The notes: generated from the sequence alone by a model not told the origin. Shown: positions 34,617 to 46,894, counted from the first letter of the stretch. The stretch is 64,000 nt of DNA from Paraspadella gotoi (GCA_051294375.1 CM119271.1:17137799-17201798), one strand, 5' to 3'. Numbers and translations: made by a program.

Positions 34617-34655
<39 letters not shown>
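34325..34655 (+). repeat. ~67-bp minisatellite, GA plus GCATAAGGAT..GCAATTGC
   Basis: Five units, each with GAAGCATAAGGAT, CG/GT-CGCAATTGCAAA and a GAGA tract of variable length. The unit combines a unique part and a microsatellite. Indels between units are frequent. Confidence 0.8.
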
Positions 34656-34794
34656 AAAGAGATAAAAATTAAGCGAATAAAAAAGTTGTTAATTATTACT
34701 CACTGAATAAAAATACTATTAAAAATACTTACACATACATAAAATTGATAAAATTATTATTCCGAATACATTTGTTTAATCATGCAATATATCT

Positions 34795-34960
34795 AGTAAG
34801 GCGGGCCAAATTCTAATACTTTTAACTTTTCGTTCTTCAAAAAATTTCTTTTTTCCTTCTAACTCACTAATCCGATTTTTCAATGTAACTTTTGAATTAG
34901 TTCCATTGGGTTGTTGCATTGAAGCTTTTTAAAATATTTATTAATATAGTAACAAATGAC
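34795..34960 (+). repeat. GGCGGGCC repeat, copy 1
   Basis: CTAGTAAGGCGGGCCAAATT start, then TTTTGAATTAGTTCCATTGG and TTGCATTGAAGCTTTT. Collinear with 35345-35495. A third, inverted start lies at 3709-3735. Confidence 0.65.
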
Positions 34961-35344
34961 AAAAAAAATTTTAAAAATTTGATTTTTTTAAGAAGCGGGT
35001 TTTGTAGAGCTTAAAAAGTTAAATGAATTTAGTAACTATAATTTTTTTCAAATTTGACAATTGAAAATTGGTTAAAAATATGAAAAAACCTAAAAATTAT
35101 CATCATCATTATTGGCTCAAATTTTATTTTTTTTTAAATTTTTCATTAATAAAAACAAAAAAAATTTTAAAAGTTTTGTATTAATAACCTTTATCTAACT
35201 TTTAAAGCTCTATCAGAATCTAATAAAAAATTGATAAGCCAAAATTTTTAAAAATTTTTTTCATTTTGTCATATTTTTTTTAATCAGTCGCTTTACCATA
35301 TTTTTTGAAAGAAACTTCTAGTTTTCAAGCCTGTTCCGGCTAAT
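34961..35344. other. A/T-rich spacer between the two GGCGGGCC copies
   Basis: Long A and T runs and AAAATTTTAAA words. No recognised feature. It may belong to the repeat itself. Confidence 0.35.
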
Positions 35345-35495
35345 AATCTAGTAAGGCGGGCAAAATTGAACATTTTTAAATAACTTCTTGTTTTTTAAAT
35401 TTTTTTCCTTTTACTATTAAAATCGATTTTTAGTATGTAATTTTTGAATTAGTTCATTGGGTTTTTGTTGCACTGAAGCTTTTAAATATTTTATA
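35345..35495 (+). repeat. GGCGGGCC repeat, copy 2
   Basis: CTAGTAAGGCGGGCAAAATT, then TTTTTGAATTAGTTCATTGG and TTGCACTGAAGCTTTT. Direct orientation relative to copy 1, spaced about 550 bases. Confidence 0.65.
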
Positions 35496-35659
35496 ATATA
35501 TCATTAATTATATAAAGTTTGACGGAATTGTGCCAGTGGAATGAGTTTAGATGGAAAAAAAACATAAGTCACATTTTACTTGAATCTTTAATATAATGAT
35601 TATAATAAATGTTTATTAGTTAATTAATTATTATTAAATTAAATATTAATTGCAATAAA

Positions 35660-35716
35660 AAGAGAGAGAGAGAAGAGAGAGAGAGAGAGTGAGAGAGAGG
35701 AGAGAGAAGGAGACGC
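35660..35716 (+). repeat. (GA)n microsatellite
   Basis: Interrupted GAGA tract. Confidence 0.85.
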
Positions 35717-35867
35717 TAAAATAAAACTAGAGGATATTTGTTTGTTTTGGATAAATGTAACAAAACAATTTTAAGGATATCGATGATGATGAAGTTGAAT
35801 ATAAATTTAAAATTTATTATATATTAAATTATTAATTAATTAATCGATTAATTAATTAATTAATAAA

Positions 35868-35905
35868 TTACGTAGGCAGATCCGACATTGTTTGCTTCAA
35901 CTTGT
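35868..35905 (+). repeat. Repeat-K right-end word
   Basis: ACGTAGGCAGATCCGACATTG matches the right ends near 16650 and 18086. GCAGATCCGAC (35876-35886) is the reverse complement of GTCGGATCTGC at the head of the long K copy (32483-32493), so these could be inverted ends of one element of about 3.4 kb. Confidence 0.5.
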
Positions 35906-35974
35906 TTATTTAGACTTTCTCTTTTGTTTTTAATTTACAAATGCTGTTGTTGTTATTGTTGTTCTTTGCAAATG

Positions 35975-36014
35975 CTGATGAAGACGTCGAAATCCGTAAG
36001 AGGTCGAAACATGT
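35975..36014 (+). ncRNA. Stem-loop motif CTGATGAA-stem-GAAACATGT
   Basis: CTGATGAA, GAC..., GTC, GAAACATGT. The stem is shorter here (GAC/GTC next to the core, with possible internal extension). The tail ATTTGCAAAAAATAAAAATA and TTGTTGTTAAAAAAC resembles the minus-strand copy at 29405. Confidence 0.55.
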
Positions 36015-36429
36015 TCCAATTTTATTTGCAAAAAATAAAAATAAATTGTTGTTAAAAAACGATTTTTTCGTTAGATGCTCTTCAAGATTTTTTATTAACA
36101 ATGTTTTTTTACAAGCAGGCCAAAATCGATAAAAATCATCAAAAATTAAGGATTCAGAAGAAAAGTACATCTGCAAATATTCAAGTTGATCATCATAAAT
36201 TAATGCAGCACATTTTTTCCAATTTTAAATCATTTATTGGGAATTAATAAAAAAATAAATGGTATATCTGTAGTCGGGCTTGCTTGGTTCACCCGCCTAT
36301 AAGCATGCGGCCACGCTTCAGTCTGACCCGGTTGCTTCATTGAGTAAAAGCCATCAGCTCATGACCACTAGGTACCCAGTACAGGTGCAGTTTGGCACCC
36401 GTAACAGTCCGTCGGTCAATGCAATCACG
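36015..36429. other. Spacer; GC-richer patch 36270-36420
   Basis: The patch holds CACCCGCC, GCATGCGGCCACGC and GGTACCCAGTACAGGTGC. I checked for tRNA-like A and B boxes on both strands and saw no acceptable pair. Nothing assigned. Confidence 0.35.
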
Positions 36430-37599
36430 AATCGACTGTCAAACGCGCGCGCGAGATAAATGATTGCCCCGGATCCATCCCGCGCGGAACAGACATTTCA
36501 GGTTACGAGAGAGCGAAAGAGAGAGAGAGAGAGAGTTTCGAGATTTTCGAGATTCGAATGTTTCGGAGAAGAGAGAGAGAGAGAGAGAGAGTTTCAGATT
36601 TCAAGAATTCGAACGTTCGGAGAGAGAGAGAGAGAGGACAGATATACGACGTCTGTTCCATCACGGCGTGAACATACACTGGAACCGATCGATGTTCCTA
36701 CTTTTTTGCGGGTTAACTGCGCGCCCGATATTCTTTCAAACTCGTTCAACTCGTTGACAGCTTCATACCCAGAGGCAATGTTTACGCTTCTGTCACTCTG
36801 GGGACGCGTCCCCTATAAAAAATTTCGTGATATGCGGTTTCCCCGGCTATCTTTATTCCACAGTTAACTAACATAATCGACTATTCATTTGGCAAATATT
36901 TTTTATTGTTCAAACATAGGTTTCTACAAGATCTAACAAGGAACGAAACTTAACTACGACATTGTCACGGGCATCAGAGGAATAACTAGAAACTAACCTA
37001 CGAGTTTTATTTTCTGCATGGCACACGTCAATAATACAATGAGAGAAACAATAATCATACGGGCTACAACTATGAGTATGATCTCCGTCTCGTGTCCGGA
37101 TGAATTGAGTTCGAACATCTTTTCCCCGTTATCGACTGGAATTTTTAAAGTAATAAACAAAATATTTTTAAAAACATATTTTCAATTTTAAATATACTAT
37201 TATTTACTTACGCGATCGTCATCGGATTCGCACTCGTTTCAAAATAATATTTTTGGGATAGCCAATTTTTTTCGAATTTCGAATTTTAAGTTTCTCTTTA
37301 CAAATCTTGATGTTTTCAAACGGGGAAGTGTTCGAAACTCGTGCCAAAAAAGTTAAATATATTATTCCAGACAGAGAGAGAGAGTTTTTACTTTGTTCCG
37401 GCCTTATTGCAACAATGTATCTTTTAATTATTTATTTATCCTGTTAAGTCTATCTCTTCTTCTCTCTTTCTCTCTAACAATTTCATTTCTTTTTTAAAAA
37501 AACTCACTCCCCAAAAATTTTTTTATCCCCCGGTTTTTTTTTGTTTCAACTTACCCTGTCTCACCTCTGACCATATTCTGTCTACCACTTTGTTGGCGA

Positions 37600-39700
37600 A
37601 AATTACAACTGCATACGGCAATGAAAAAACTTTTTCTAAAAACAATATTTTTTAAGAAACGATTCAGATAGCCCAGATAAAAAGTTTTTCTACACAAAGT
37701 ATAAGCGTTTTTTTCCAATATTTCAACATGATAAGTGGGGCCAAACAAAGGAAAAAACTCTTTAAAAATCATTCATCATCATCGTCGTACCATATATTTT
37801 TATAGTTTTTTGCTAATTTTAAAGCAATAACAACAATTTGGAAATCTTGTAGTAATATTTTTTTATTTATTTTTTTAATCTCTACCCGAATTCGTTTTTA
37901 AAAATTCTGATTTTGAAACAAATATTTTCAAATGATTTAATAGTAATCGATAAACCTTTAATGCTTCTATGTTATTAACTGTATATAAAACCTTAAATTT
38001 TTTCTAATTTCGTTATCCACAGGGATGCTTCTAACTTTATTTATATTACGAACTCTTAGTTTTACTTTGGTTTCTGGGCATTGAGCATTTAAAATATTTA
38101 TCAATGCATAGACAACTGAAAAAAACTTTTTTATAAAATTCTATTTTTTAAGAACAGATTCAGATAGCCCATAAAAAGTTTTCTACACAAGTATAACGCG
38201 TTTTCAATATTTCAATGATAAGTGGGCAATACAGAAAACTCTTTTAAAATCATCATCATCACCGTCGTACCATAATTTTTATAAGTTTTTTGCTAATTTT
38301 TAAGCAATAACAAAAAAATTTGGAAATCTTGTTAGTATATTTTTTAATTATTTTTTTAATTCTAACCCGAATTCGTTTTTAAAAAATTCTGATTTTGAAA
38401 AAATATTTTCATGATTATAGTAATCGATACAACTTTTATAATGCTTCTATGTTATTAATGTATATAAAATCTTAAATTTTTTTTAATTTCGTTATCCCAC
38501 GGGAATTCTCTAAACGTTTATTTATATTACAGAATCTTAGTTTTTACTACTTTGTTCCGCCTTATTGGCACAATGTATCCTTTTATTATTTATTTATCCC
38601 TGTTACGTTATCTCTCTCTCTCTCCTCTTTCTCCTCTAACAAATTCTTCTTTCCTTTTTTTAAAAAACTGCACTCAATCTGTGTTCAACTAACCCTGTCT
38701 CACCTCTGACCACTTTCTGTCTACCACTTTGTGGAAATTATCAATGCATAGGCAATGAAAAAAACTTTTTTATATCTATTTTTTAAGAACAGATCAGATA
38801 GCCATAAAAAGTTTTCTACCAAAGTATAACGCGTTTTTTCGAATATTCAATGATAAGTGGGCAAACAAGGAAACTCTTTAAAATATCATCATCATCGGTC
38901 GTACCATAATTTATAGGTTTTTTTTTTTGCTAATTTTAAAGCAATAAAACAAAACATTTGGAAATTTGTAGTCAATATTTTTTTATTTATTTTTTTAATC
39001 TCTACCCGAATCCGTTTTTAAAAATTCTGATTTTGAAAAAAATATTTCATGATTTATAGTATAGAGATAAAAACTTTAAATGCTTCTATGTTATTACTGT
39101 ATAAAAATCTTAATTTTTTTAATTTCGTTATCTCACAGGGATGCTCTAACGTTATTTATTTAAACGAATCTTAGTTTTTACTTGTTCTTCATTGAAGCAT
39201 TTAAATATTTATCATGCTAGACAATGAAAAAATCTTTTATTAAAAAATTTTTATTTTTTAAGAAAGATTAGAATAGCCATAAAAGTTTTCTACCAAAGTA
39301 TCGCGTTTCAATATTTCAATGATAAGTGGGCAAATAAAGGAAAAACTCTTTAAATCAATCATCATCAACGTCGTACCATAATTTTATAGTTTTTTGTAAA
39401 TTTTAAGCAATAAACAAAAATTTGAAATCTTGTGTATATTTTTTTTATTTTTTAATCTCTACGATTCGTTTTTAAAATTTCTGATTTTGAAACAAATATT
39501 TTCATGATTTAATAGTAATCACGATAAACTTTAAATGCTTCTATGTTTTAAAACTTGTTTTATATAAAATTCTTAATTTTTTTTTAATTTAGTTATCCCA
39601 CAGGGTGCTCTATAACGTTATTTATATTACAGAACTCTTGAGTTTTTAGCTTTGTTTCGCTTAATTGCACAATGTATCTTTTTAATTTATTTATTTTCCT
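37600..39700 (+). repeat. ~480-600-bp tandem sub-repeats, four units
   Basis: Each unit contains AAGTTTTCTACACAAAGTAT, TTTCAATGATAAGTGGGCAA, ATCATCATCGTCGTACCATA, TTTGGAAATCTTGTAGTAAT, CTCTACCCGAATTCGTTTTT and TCGTTATCCCACAGGGATGC. Units start near 37600, 38095, 38740 and 39190. They differ mostly by single-base indels in A/T runs. The later composite units carry only one such segment. Confidence 0.8.
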
Positions 39701-39847
39701 GTTAAGTTATCTCTCTCTCTTCTCTCTTCTCTCTAAACAAATTCATTTCCTTTTTTAAAAAAACTCACTCATCTGTGTTCAACGTTACCCTGTCACTCAC
39801 CTCTGCGCACTCATTTCTGCTCACCACTTTGTTGGATAAAATTTAAC

Positions 39848-39886
<39 letters not shown>

Positions 39887-39925
39887 TCTTCTATTGCACA
39901 ATAATTTTATCTCAAACTAAAAACG

Positions 39926-39963
39926 CTGAAGGGCTTGAATTGCTAAAGCCGAAACATGTCTGT
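39926..39963 (+). ncRNA. Stem-loop motif, module C copy in unit 1
   Basis: CTGAAG, GGCTT, 8-base loop, AAGCC, GAAACATGTCTGT. Follows a CT tract and TGCACAATAATTTTATC; tail TTTATCAACA and ACCAATAAAAACTTTTT. Confidence 0.6.
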
Positions 39964-40349
39964 TTATCAACATACACAGATTTGTGTTGAAACCAATAAA
40001 AACTTTTTCTCTCTAAATCATTTCTCTGAAAAAAGCAAGATTATCAACAATAATTTCAAATTTAAATTTTTTTATTTCTTTTTACAAGTCTTCGATCGAT
40101 TCGATGGGGAAAGTTTTTGAAAATCTCGTGCAAAAAAAATTCAGAATATATTTTCCCAGAGACAAGAGAGAGAGAGAGAAGAGAGACGCAATCCCGTTAA
40201 CTATTTTGTACGTAGGGGAAAGCTATTAGCGTCAAATAAAGTTCCCCATCGTCTTCGCCTCCCCCAATCGGTCCCTACTCGCGAGCATCCTCTTCAAATC
40301 ATAAGCATGCCCTCAAAGACGTGAGCCGCATATTTTTTTACTTTTCGTC

Positions 40350-40859
40350 TCATTCGGAGCAAATGCTCAGGGGTTTTGCTCGGTCTTCACTGTTACCGCC
40401 CGTTGGGTCGTGTTGTCGCAGCCCCCCATTTGATCGAGCGTCGAACGCATCCCCGTCATCGCGGCGCTCGTCGTTGTCGAGGTCCACGTTTCGTCGAGGT
40501 CGAGCCGCATCCCCGTATCGCGGGCGCTCGGTCGTTGTCGGCGGCCCCGCGGTTTTTCGGTCGAGCTTCGCGCATGCGCCGTTGACTCGCCGTCCGTGTC
40601 GTTTTTGGCGGTACTTCGTTTCTGTCGAGCTCGAGCGCATCCCATCGTCGTGCTCGGTCTTGGCATTTGCCGTCGTCGTGTCGTCGTTTCGCGCAATCCC
40701 GCGAAAATGTTTACCGCGATCAACTCGTAGCATAATAAATGTACGATCATTTTGCAAGAGTAGAGAGAGAAAGAGGAGAGAAGAGCGACTCAATTTCAGC
40801 TTTTCAATGGAAATCATGGATTCAATTTTCGCATTGACGGACTTACGCCGCCCGGCCAA
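40350..40859 (-). other. GC-rich module D of unit 1 with minus-strand open frame
   Basis: A GC-rich block of ~57-bp tandem repeats (CATCGCGG, CGTCGTTGTCG, TTTCGTCGAGGTCGAGC, GCATCCCC). Minus-strand frames of 170 and 127 codons are rich in Asp/Arg or Thr. Their starts and ends share short segments (for example MISIEKLKLSRS) with the equivalent frame in unit 2, but GAC-type triplets leave several frames open at once. Coding is possible but unproven. Confidence 0.3.
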
Positions 40860-41119
40860 CCAATTTTTTTTTGTCGCTCATTCTCCTCTTTCCTCCCCTT
40901 TTCTATCATTTGATTATGCAAATCCTCAGCTAAAATCTGACTCTTGGTTGTACATTGATGGGTTTAAGGTTTTAACATTTATCAAGCTTCTTTATTAATT
41001 TCGGTTTTGTACTATTCTATTTTTTAATTATGCTCATAAAAAATTTGTTAAATACAAAAATATTTTTATATGAAACCAAAATACAGGACTGGAAGACGAG
41101 GCAACGAACACACCACCCA

Positions 41120-41162
41120 GAAGAGAGAGAGCGAGAGAGAAAGAGAGAGAGAGAGAGAGAAA
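41120..41162 (+). repeat. (GA)n microsatellite in module E
   Basis: GAGA tract at the same place as 51686-51718, 55855-55890 and 62174-62209 in the other units. Confidence 0.85.
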
Positions 41163-42016
41163 GATTTTACGGATTTGTTTCATAAGTTAAATCTTATTTC
41201 TGAGATAACTATGTCAAAGATAATTTTATTCTAATTTGTGATACTATATTTTAAATTAAATTTTTTAAAATTAAGTAACTTGGAAATGATCCATATAATG
41301 TATTAAGTTATTCGCTTTGTATAGGATCAGGTAAAGCTTTTTTTAGCATAAGTGATAGAAAAAACTATAAGATATAAAGAGAAGAAGAGAGAGAGGAAAC
41401 GAGAAAATATCAAAGCGGGGGAAATGGTCTTTTGATTCATCGCATAGGACTCCGGATATCAATCAAAAAGTATGTACTCAAAATGGTTCATGTTATTATA
41501 TTTCTGTCATGTACTTATCTATCATATAACACCTACGCCTTGCATTCACACGCAGAGAGAGAGAGAGAGAGAGAGACAAGATACATACACACACATCAAC
41601 AAGAGAGAGAGCACGCAGCGACGTGCAAAGTTTCTGATGAAGGGCATGCGACATTCTGTCCGCGCCATGTGCTTCTAATTCTCATCTGATAATTTGGACA
41701 ACCAAGATGACAGAACGTCGTCCAACCAAAAATTACATCACCTGAATAAAGAAAAATTAAATCAAATACTCGCCTCAAAGACTTATAACTAGCAAAAAAA
41801 ACTAAAAAAGAATTATTCGGAGACGCCTGGCGCATTGTCCATTGATGACTCAACCTTGGATTTATCTCTTTCTCTCAAAATCTTTCCATGAGACAGAGTT
41901 CCAAGAAAACCAAGGAAATCTTTCTTTCGTGATTCAACTATTTAAAAATTCGGATTTATCTTCTGCTTCACAACCTCCGCCGTTTTAACGCCTCAAAGCG
42001 CCCCATTTTTTACGAG

Positions 42017-42053
42017 TTGAAGAAGAACGAAATCTCGTTCGAAACATGTCTGC
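42017..42053 (+). ncRNA. Stem-loop motif, module E copy in unit 1
   Basis: TTGAAGAA, GAACGA, 5-base loop, TCGTTC, GAAACATGTCTGC. Stem of 6 bp unlike the GGCTT/AAGCC stem of module C but still perfectly paired. Tail CAAATAAAAATTCGTTATGA. Confidence 0.6.
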
Positions 42054-42839
42054 TATACAAATAAAAATTCGTTATGAAAAACTAAAAAAATTTAATCTAT
42101 TTCATCTAAAAAATGATATCTAGCCTATCATTCAAAGGAATTTTATAGTGATAGTCATTATTTTTTTTGGTAAAGGAAAGTAAGCAAAAACAATTCTTTA
42201 TCTCTTATTGTAGCAGAAACAAAAATTAATATTAGGAAACAAAATTAGGTGGTTCATACTTAAATTATCTTTATATGATCCATTATTTTATTTTTGTATT
42301 AAAAAAAAATATTTTTACTAATTATAAATTTTTATTTTTTACTGTTCAAAAACTATAATTTTAGAAATTAAGCCATCATTAAACAAAGGCTTTACAAGAC
42401 TAAATATTTTTTTATATTAACTAGAAGCATAAAAAACAAACATCAAAATTTTTATTCTTTTAAAATATAATTGTATACCATTTATTATTCATATTCATCC
42501 TTAAACATATTGGATAAATTATTATTGATACCTTAAGTTGATATTAATTATAATAATAAATTAACAACAGTATAAATTCTTTTCTTTTTTATATTTATAT
42601 TAATTTTTAAAGAAAGTTAACAATCAGGTCAATCTTTAATTTTGGTTCTTCCTAATTTTAAATTTTTGGAGATAAATTAAAATTTGGAAAAAGGAAATTT
42701 ACTTCTCAACGGATATTTTTTAAGAAAATTAGCCTGATATATCAAATTTTTTTAACCGTACTTTCCAAAATGATGCGAAAAAATTATATTGTTAAAAAAC
42801 TTATTAAAGAAGCAAACATAATATAATTTATGCAGACGT

Positions 42840-42939
42840 NNNNNNNNNNNNNNNNNNNNNNNNNNNNNNNNNNNNNNNNNNNNNNNNNNNNNNNNNNNNN
42901 NNNNNNNNNNNNNNNNNNNNNNNNNNNNNNNNNNNNNNN
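42840..42939. other. 100-N assembly gap
   Basis: Exactly 100 N followed by a CT-rich edge. By comparison with 59036 the missing DNA should start with GA-rich module A sequence. Confidence 0.9.
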
Positions 42940-43199
42940 TATCTCCTCTCTCTCATCTCTCTCTCTATTCCCTCCTTCTTCACCGATCCTGCGATTCCAA
43001 TCGTTATCCAGCGCTTTGCTCGATTTTCGTATAGGATGAAGAGGGATGAATAGAGAAAAAGTAAATGAGAAGGAGGAAAGGCAATAAAGGAGGAAATAAA
43101 GGAAAGAAAATGACCGAAATGACGGAAGTATAAAAAAAGGAGAATGGAAATTGAAAAAAAAAGGAAGAAAGAAAATGACAATAATAAGACTTACTCACT

Positions 43200-44080
43200 T
43201 ATTACAAAAACTTTAAATCACATCACCGACTTATTTTTGAATTAAATCATTCAAAGATATAATTATCACAACAAAAAATGCTAATATCATTTTTCGGGCT
43301 TTTCGATGCAAACCCGGTCTCTCGCACACAGAGAGCGCGAGAGAGATGTAACCAATTAATTATAAGTAATCAATTTTTTCTCTCTCCCTCTCGTTCCCCT
43401 TTCCTCATCTTCCTACCTCACTTCCCCCTTCTCTCTCCCTCGCCCCTATCCTAACCTTCCTTTTCATATGTTCCTACTTCACTTTCTGTTTTTTTCTCGT
43501 TTGTCGTGATTGCTCATCTTGTACGGTTTTTTTCCCGTCGCCGTCTCAAACTCCGCAAGAGGCGCCATCGTTCTGAACGCGCGATTCCGTACAACCACGC
43601 ATTATGCAGAAGTCCCAGCGGAGGCAAACGGGTTTAGAAATTAACATCTGCAACAATCTTTATCTTTTTTTCCCTCGATCCATTGAGGCAAATATAACAT
43701 TTACTCTTTTCAAAGTAATAATTTTTTGAAACTATTGATGAGCAATGTGTCATCAATTAACCTATGGGCTGCTCGCAGTTGCTTTTCGTTGAGGTTGGCT
43801 CCTCCTTGACGACGCCAAAATAAACATCGTAACTCTGAAACGTCCACGTCCGTCATCTCCCAACCAGACGACGCCGCCAACGGCCGCCAACTGCCCCCAA
43901 CCGCCGCCAACTGCCGCTGACCGCGCCGTCAATAGTCGGCGTCGCCTCCAAAGAACTTCGATTCCGATGGCCTTGATTTTTTATTTCTTTTTTTCCTTCT
44001 ATTTTCTCTTCTTTCTTTTTTTTCTCCTTTATTTATTTTTTTTTTTGAATGCACGATCCGACTCATGGAACTGGCGTCGT
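43200..44080. other. Spacer between units 1 and 2
   Basis: Pyrimidine-rich stretch (43380-43500), a GC patch (43540-43640), and a CCGCCAACTG/CGCCAACTGCC minisatellite (43868-43925). A 66-codon minus-strand frame (43710-43910) has no family resemblance that I can see. Confidence 0.4.
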
Positions 44081-44089
44081 TATTTTGCA

Positions 44090-44940
44090 GCAAGGGGCGA
44101 CGGTAGCGTGCGACGAAGTTGACACGACGACGACGTCGCTGGCGTAAGCACTGACGTATGACTGACGACGATGGAACAACGAGATTGGAGACGACGAGTA
44201 CGACGAATGGAGACAGAACGTGACGATGAACGAGACGAGTGTGAAACAACGGAACCGATGACGACGTACCGTTTGACAACGACATGGAGACAACTGACAT
44301 GACGAAGACGATGGAAACAACTGACGAACTAGACGACGACGACTGATGGACGACGATGAGGACGATGGAGACTTGACGAACGACGAAATGACGACGTATG
44401 AGAACAACGAGATGACGTGACGACGGACATGGAGACAACTACGATGACGACGAAGAATGGAAACAACCGACGATGGCATGACCGAACGATTACGACGACG
44501 ACAATGGAGACGACGATGGAGATGACGACGAGACGCATGATGACGATGAGACGGGCACGACGACGACGCGGACGACGAACTTGACCACGACGATGGAGAC
44601 GACGATGACGACGAACGACAATGGAGATCAATACGATACGATCACTGATGGAAACAACACGATGGCGATGACGACATGACGACGACGACAATGGAGAACT
44701 GACGATGGAGATGACGACGACGATGAGACGATGGAGACGACGACGACGACGGCGACAGACGAACTTGACAACGACGGTGATGATCGAAGTCGACGATGGC
44801 GCATGAAAGACAATTTCGACGATAACAAAATGGCGACGACGACGGCGACGACGACGATGGAGACGACGAACGACAATAAACGACGGGACGATTTAAATAC
44901 GACGATGACGCACGAACTACTAAGCAATGTGCGTGACAAA
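44090..44940 (+). repeat. Degenerate GACGA-rich minisatellite, ~850 bases
   Basis: Irregular mixture of GACGACGA, TGGAGACGACGATGAC and GAACGACGAAATGACGACG words. All frames of one strand read as Arg/Ser/Val or Asp/Thr repeats of similar length, as expected for a non-coding trinucleotide-like array. Confidence 0.85.
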
Positions 44941-45197
44941 TAAACTAAAATGGACGCAGATATTGACCAAACTGACTTGTTTTGATGTTTAATATTTTTA
45001 AAAATTTATTTTCAAAGTTACTGTCAATTCAAGACTATTTAACTCGAACACGAAAAAAATATATAGTAGGTGCATTATGTGTGCATCGTCCTCCGTCGTG
45101 CATACCAATTCACGATTCGAACCTGTCAAACATGTCAAACGCGCGCGCGAGAACAATATCACCGGCCGCGATTCGTCCCGCGGCGCGACGACATTCG

Positions 45198-45238
<41 letters not shown>

Positions 45239-45748
45239 ACCGACGTCTGTTCCGTCCCGCATATATCGACGTCTGTTCCGTCCTACAACGAAACAAACAA
45301 TCGGAACCATCAAGGTTCCTATTTTTTTACGGCTTAAAGCCATGGTGCCCCTATATTTCAAAACTCGTCAAACCGTTGACAGCTCCTAGCCAGAGGCAAT
45401 GTTTACCTTCTGTCACACAGAGAGAGCGCGTCCTCATAAAAAACTTTTCACGAATATGCGGGTTCCCCCGGCTATCTTATTCCATAGTTAACTGACATCA
45501 ATAGAACTATTCATTGGCAAATATTTTTTATTATTCAAACATAGGTTTCTATATCTAACAAAGGAACAAAACAAACTACGATATTATTACAAGGACAGGG
45601 AAATATCCTAGAAACTAACATACAAATTTTATTTTTACATGCACATGATCTCCATCTCGTGCCCGGACACATTTTTTTAAACTTCGAATTTTTTAAACTT
45701 CACAAGAATCTCGATCGATAAATTCGTGCCAAAAAAAGTTAAAATATA

Positions 45749-45829
45749 TCACCCAGACACGAGAGAGAGAGAGAGAGAGAGAGAGATGAAGAGAGAGAGA
45801 GAGGAGACCGAACGACAGCGGAGAAACCC

Positions 45830-45866
<37 letters not shown>

Positions 45867-46231
45867 AGTCGACCGCTTCGTACGTGGGGAAAGCGACGGG
45901 AGTTAATAACGACCCCCCCGTCCGCTTCATGCCTCCCCCCATCAGTCCCCACTAGCGAATCGTCCTCGCTCTCCCCCACCATTTCCAGCTCCCCGTAAAT
46001 GGTTTCTCCCCCATCGACGGGAGCGTGAACCTCGGTTCCATCGAGCTCGAATGCTCCGGGGGCTCGATCGGTTCCATTCACCGCGAGAATCGCCGTCGTC
46101 GTTGAAGCGGCACTCGACGACCGCGATAATGGCACCGCGGTCGTCGTCGAGCGCCGCGGCACCGCGGTCGTCGTCGGCGCGGCACTCCCGATCGACGACG
46201 CGGTAATCTTCCTCGGCGGCGCGGTACTCAT
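45749..46231 (-). other. Module B with minus-strand open frame
   Basis: A 160-codon frame starting MSTAPPRKIT, Thr/Ala/Ser-rich in the first 50 residues, then NGTDRAPGAFELDGTEVHA and an acidic stretch (GESEDDSLVGTDGG). The order MSTA - Thr/Ala-rich - NGT..PGAF....T.V - acidic is also found on the minus strand of module D (47569-47220), so modules B and D look like ancient duplicates. Whether either is translated is unknown. Confidence 0.35.
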
Positions 46232-46857
46232 CGTCGTCGTCGTCGTCGTCGCGGTCCGCGTTTCGATCGAGATCGCGCCCCGCGTTTCGATCGCCGGCGT
46301 CGTACCGATCGCCGTTTTCTCCGTCGTCGCCCCCCGAGAGACATCGGCCTTCGCCCGCGCTAATTCGAATACCCGTCTAAAAAAATCGTTCCAATCGTAA
46401 TTTTAAGCAATAAAACAAAAAAATTTGGAAATCTTGTAGTAATATTTTTTATTTATTTTTTTAATCTCTACCCGAATCCGTTTTTAAAAATTCTGATTTT
46501 GAAAAAAAATATTTTCATGATTTATAGTAATACGATAAACTTTAAATGCTTCTATGTTATTAACTGTAAATAAAATCTTAAATTTTTTTTTAATTTCGTT
46601 ATCCCACAGGGATGCTATAACGTTATTTATATTACAGAACTCTTAGTTTTTACTTTGTTCCGCCTTATTGCACAATGTATCTTTTAATTATTTATTTATC
46701 CCTGTTAAGCCTATCTCTCTCTCTCTCTCTCTTTCTCTCTAACAAATTTCATTTCCTTTTTTAAAAAAACTCACTCAGTCTGTGTTCAACTTACCCTGTC
46801 CTCACCTCTGACCACTAGTCTGTCTCACCACTTTGTTGGAAACTTTAACTCTCCCTT

Positions 46858-46894
<37 letters not shown>

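Larger units (their letters stand above)
36430..43200 (+). repeat. ~6-kb composite repeat, unit 1
   Basis: Modules in order: A (36430-37150, AACGCGCGCGCGAG, GA tracts, GACGTCTGTTCC, GTTGACAGC..CCAGAGGCAATG), C (37600-40020, expanded into four sub-repeats), D (40180-40930, GC-rich), E (40935-42840, ending near the 100-N gap 42840-42939). Module B, present in the other units, is missing. The unit ends in AT-rich DNA matching 58790-59036. No host gene is supported in it. Confidence 0.75.

Noticed and set aside
36264-36420. Possible tRNA or tRNA-derived SINE
   Set aside because: No acceptable A box and B box at proper spacing on either strand, and no cloverleaf could be drawn.
40321-40998. 225-codon plus-strand frame in module D as a gene
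   Set aside because: It is not conserved in frame in units 2 to 4, and overlapping frames on the other strand are as long. It reflects GTC/GAC-rich composition.
41596-41853. Minus-strand frames with a shared N(V)ACP segment in module E (also 52556-52798 and 56786-57178)
   Set aside because: The similarity is explained by nucleotide homology of the repeat units; the frames differ around it and have no family resemblance.
43710-43910. 66-codon minus-strand frame between repeat units
   Set aside because: Begins inside a GCC/CAA minisatellite, and I recognise no domain or conserved neighbour.
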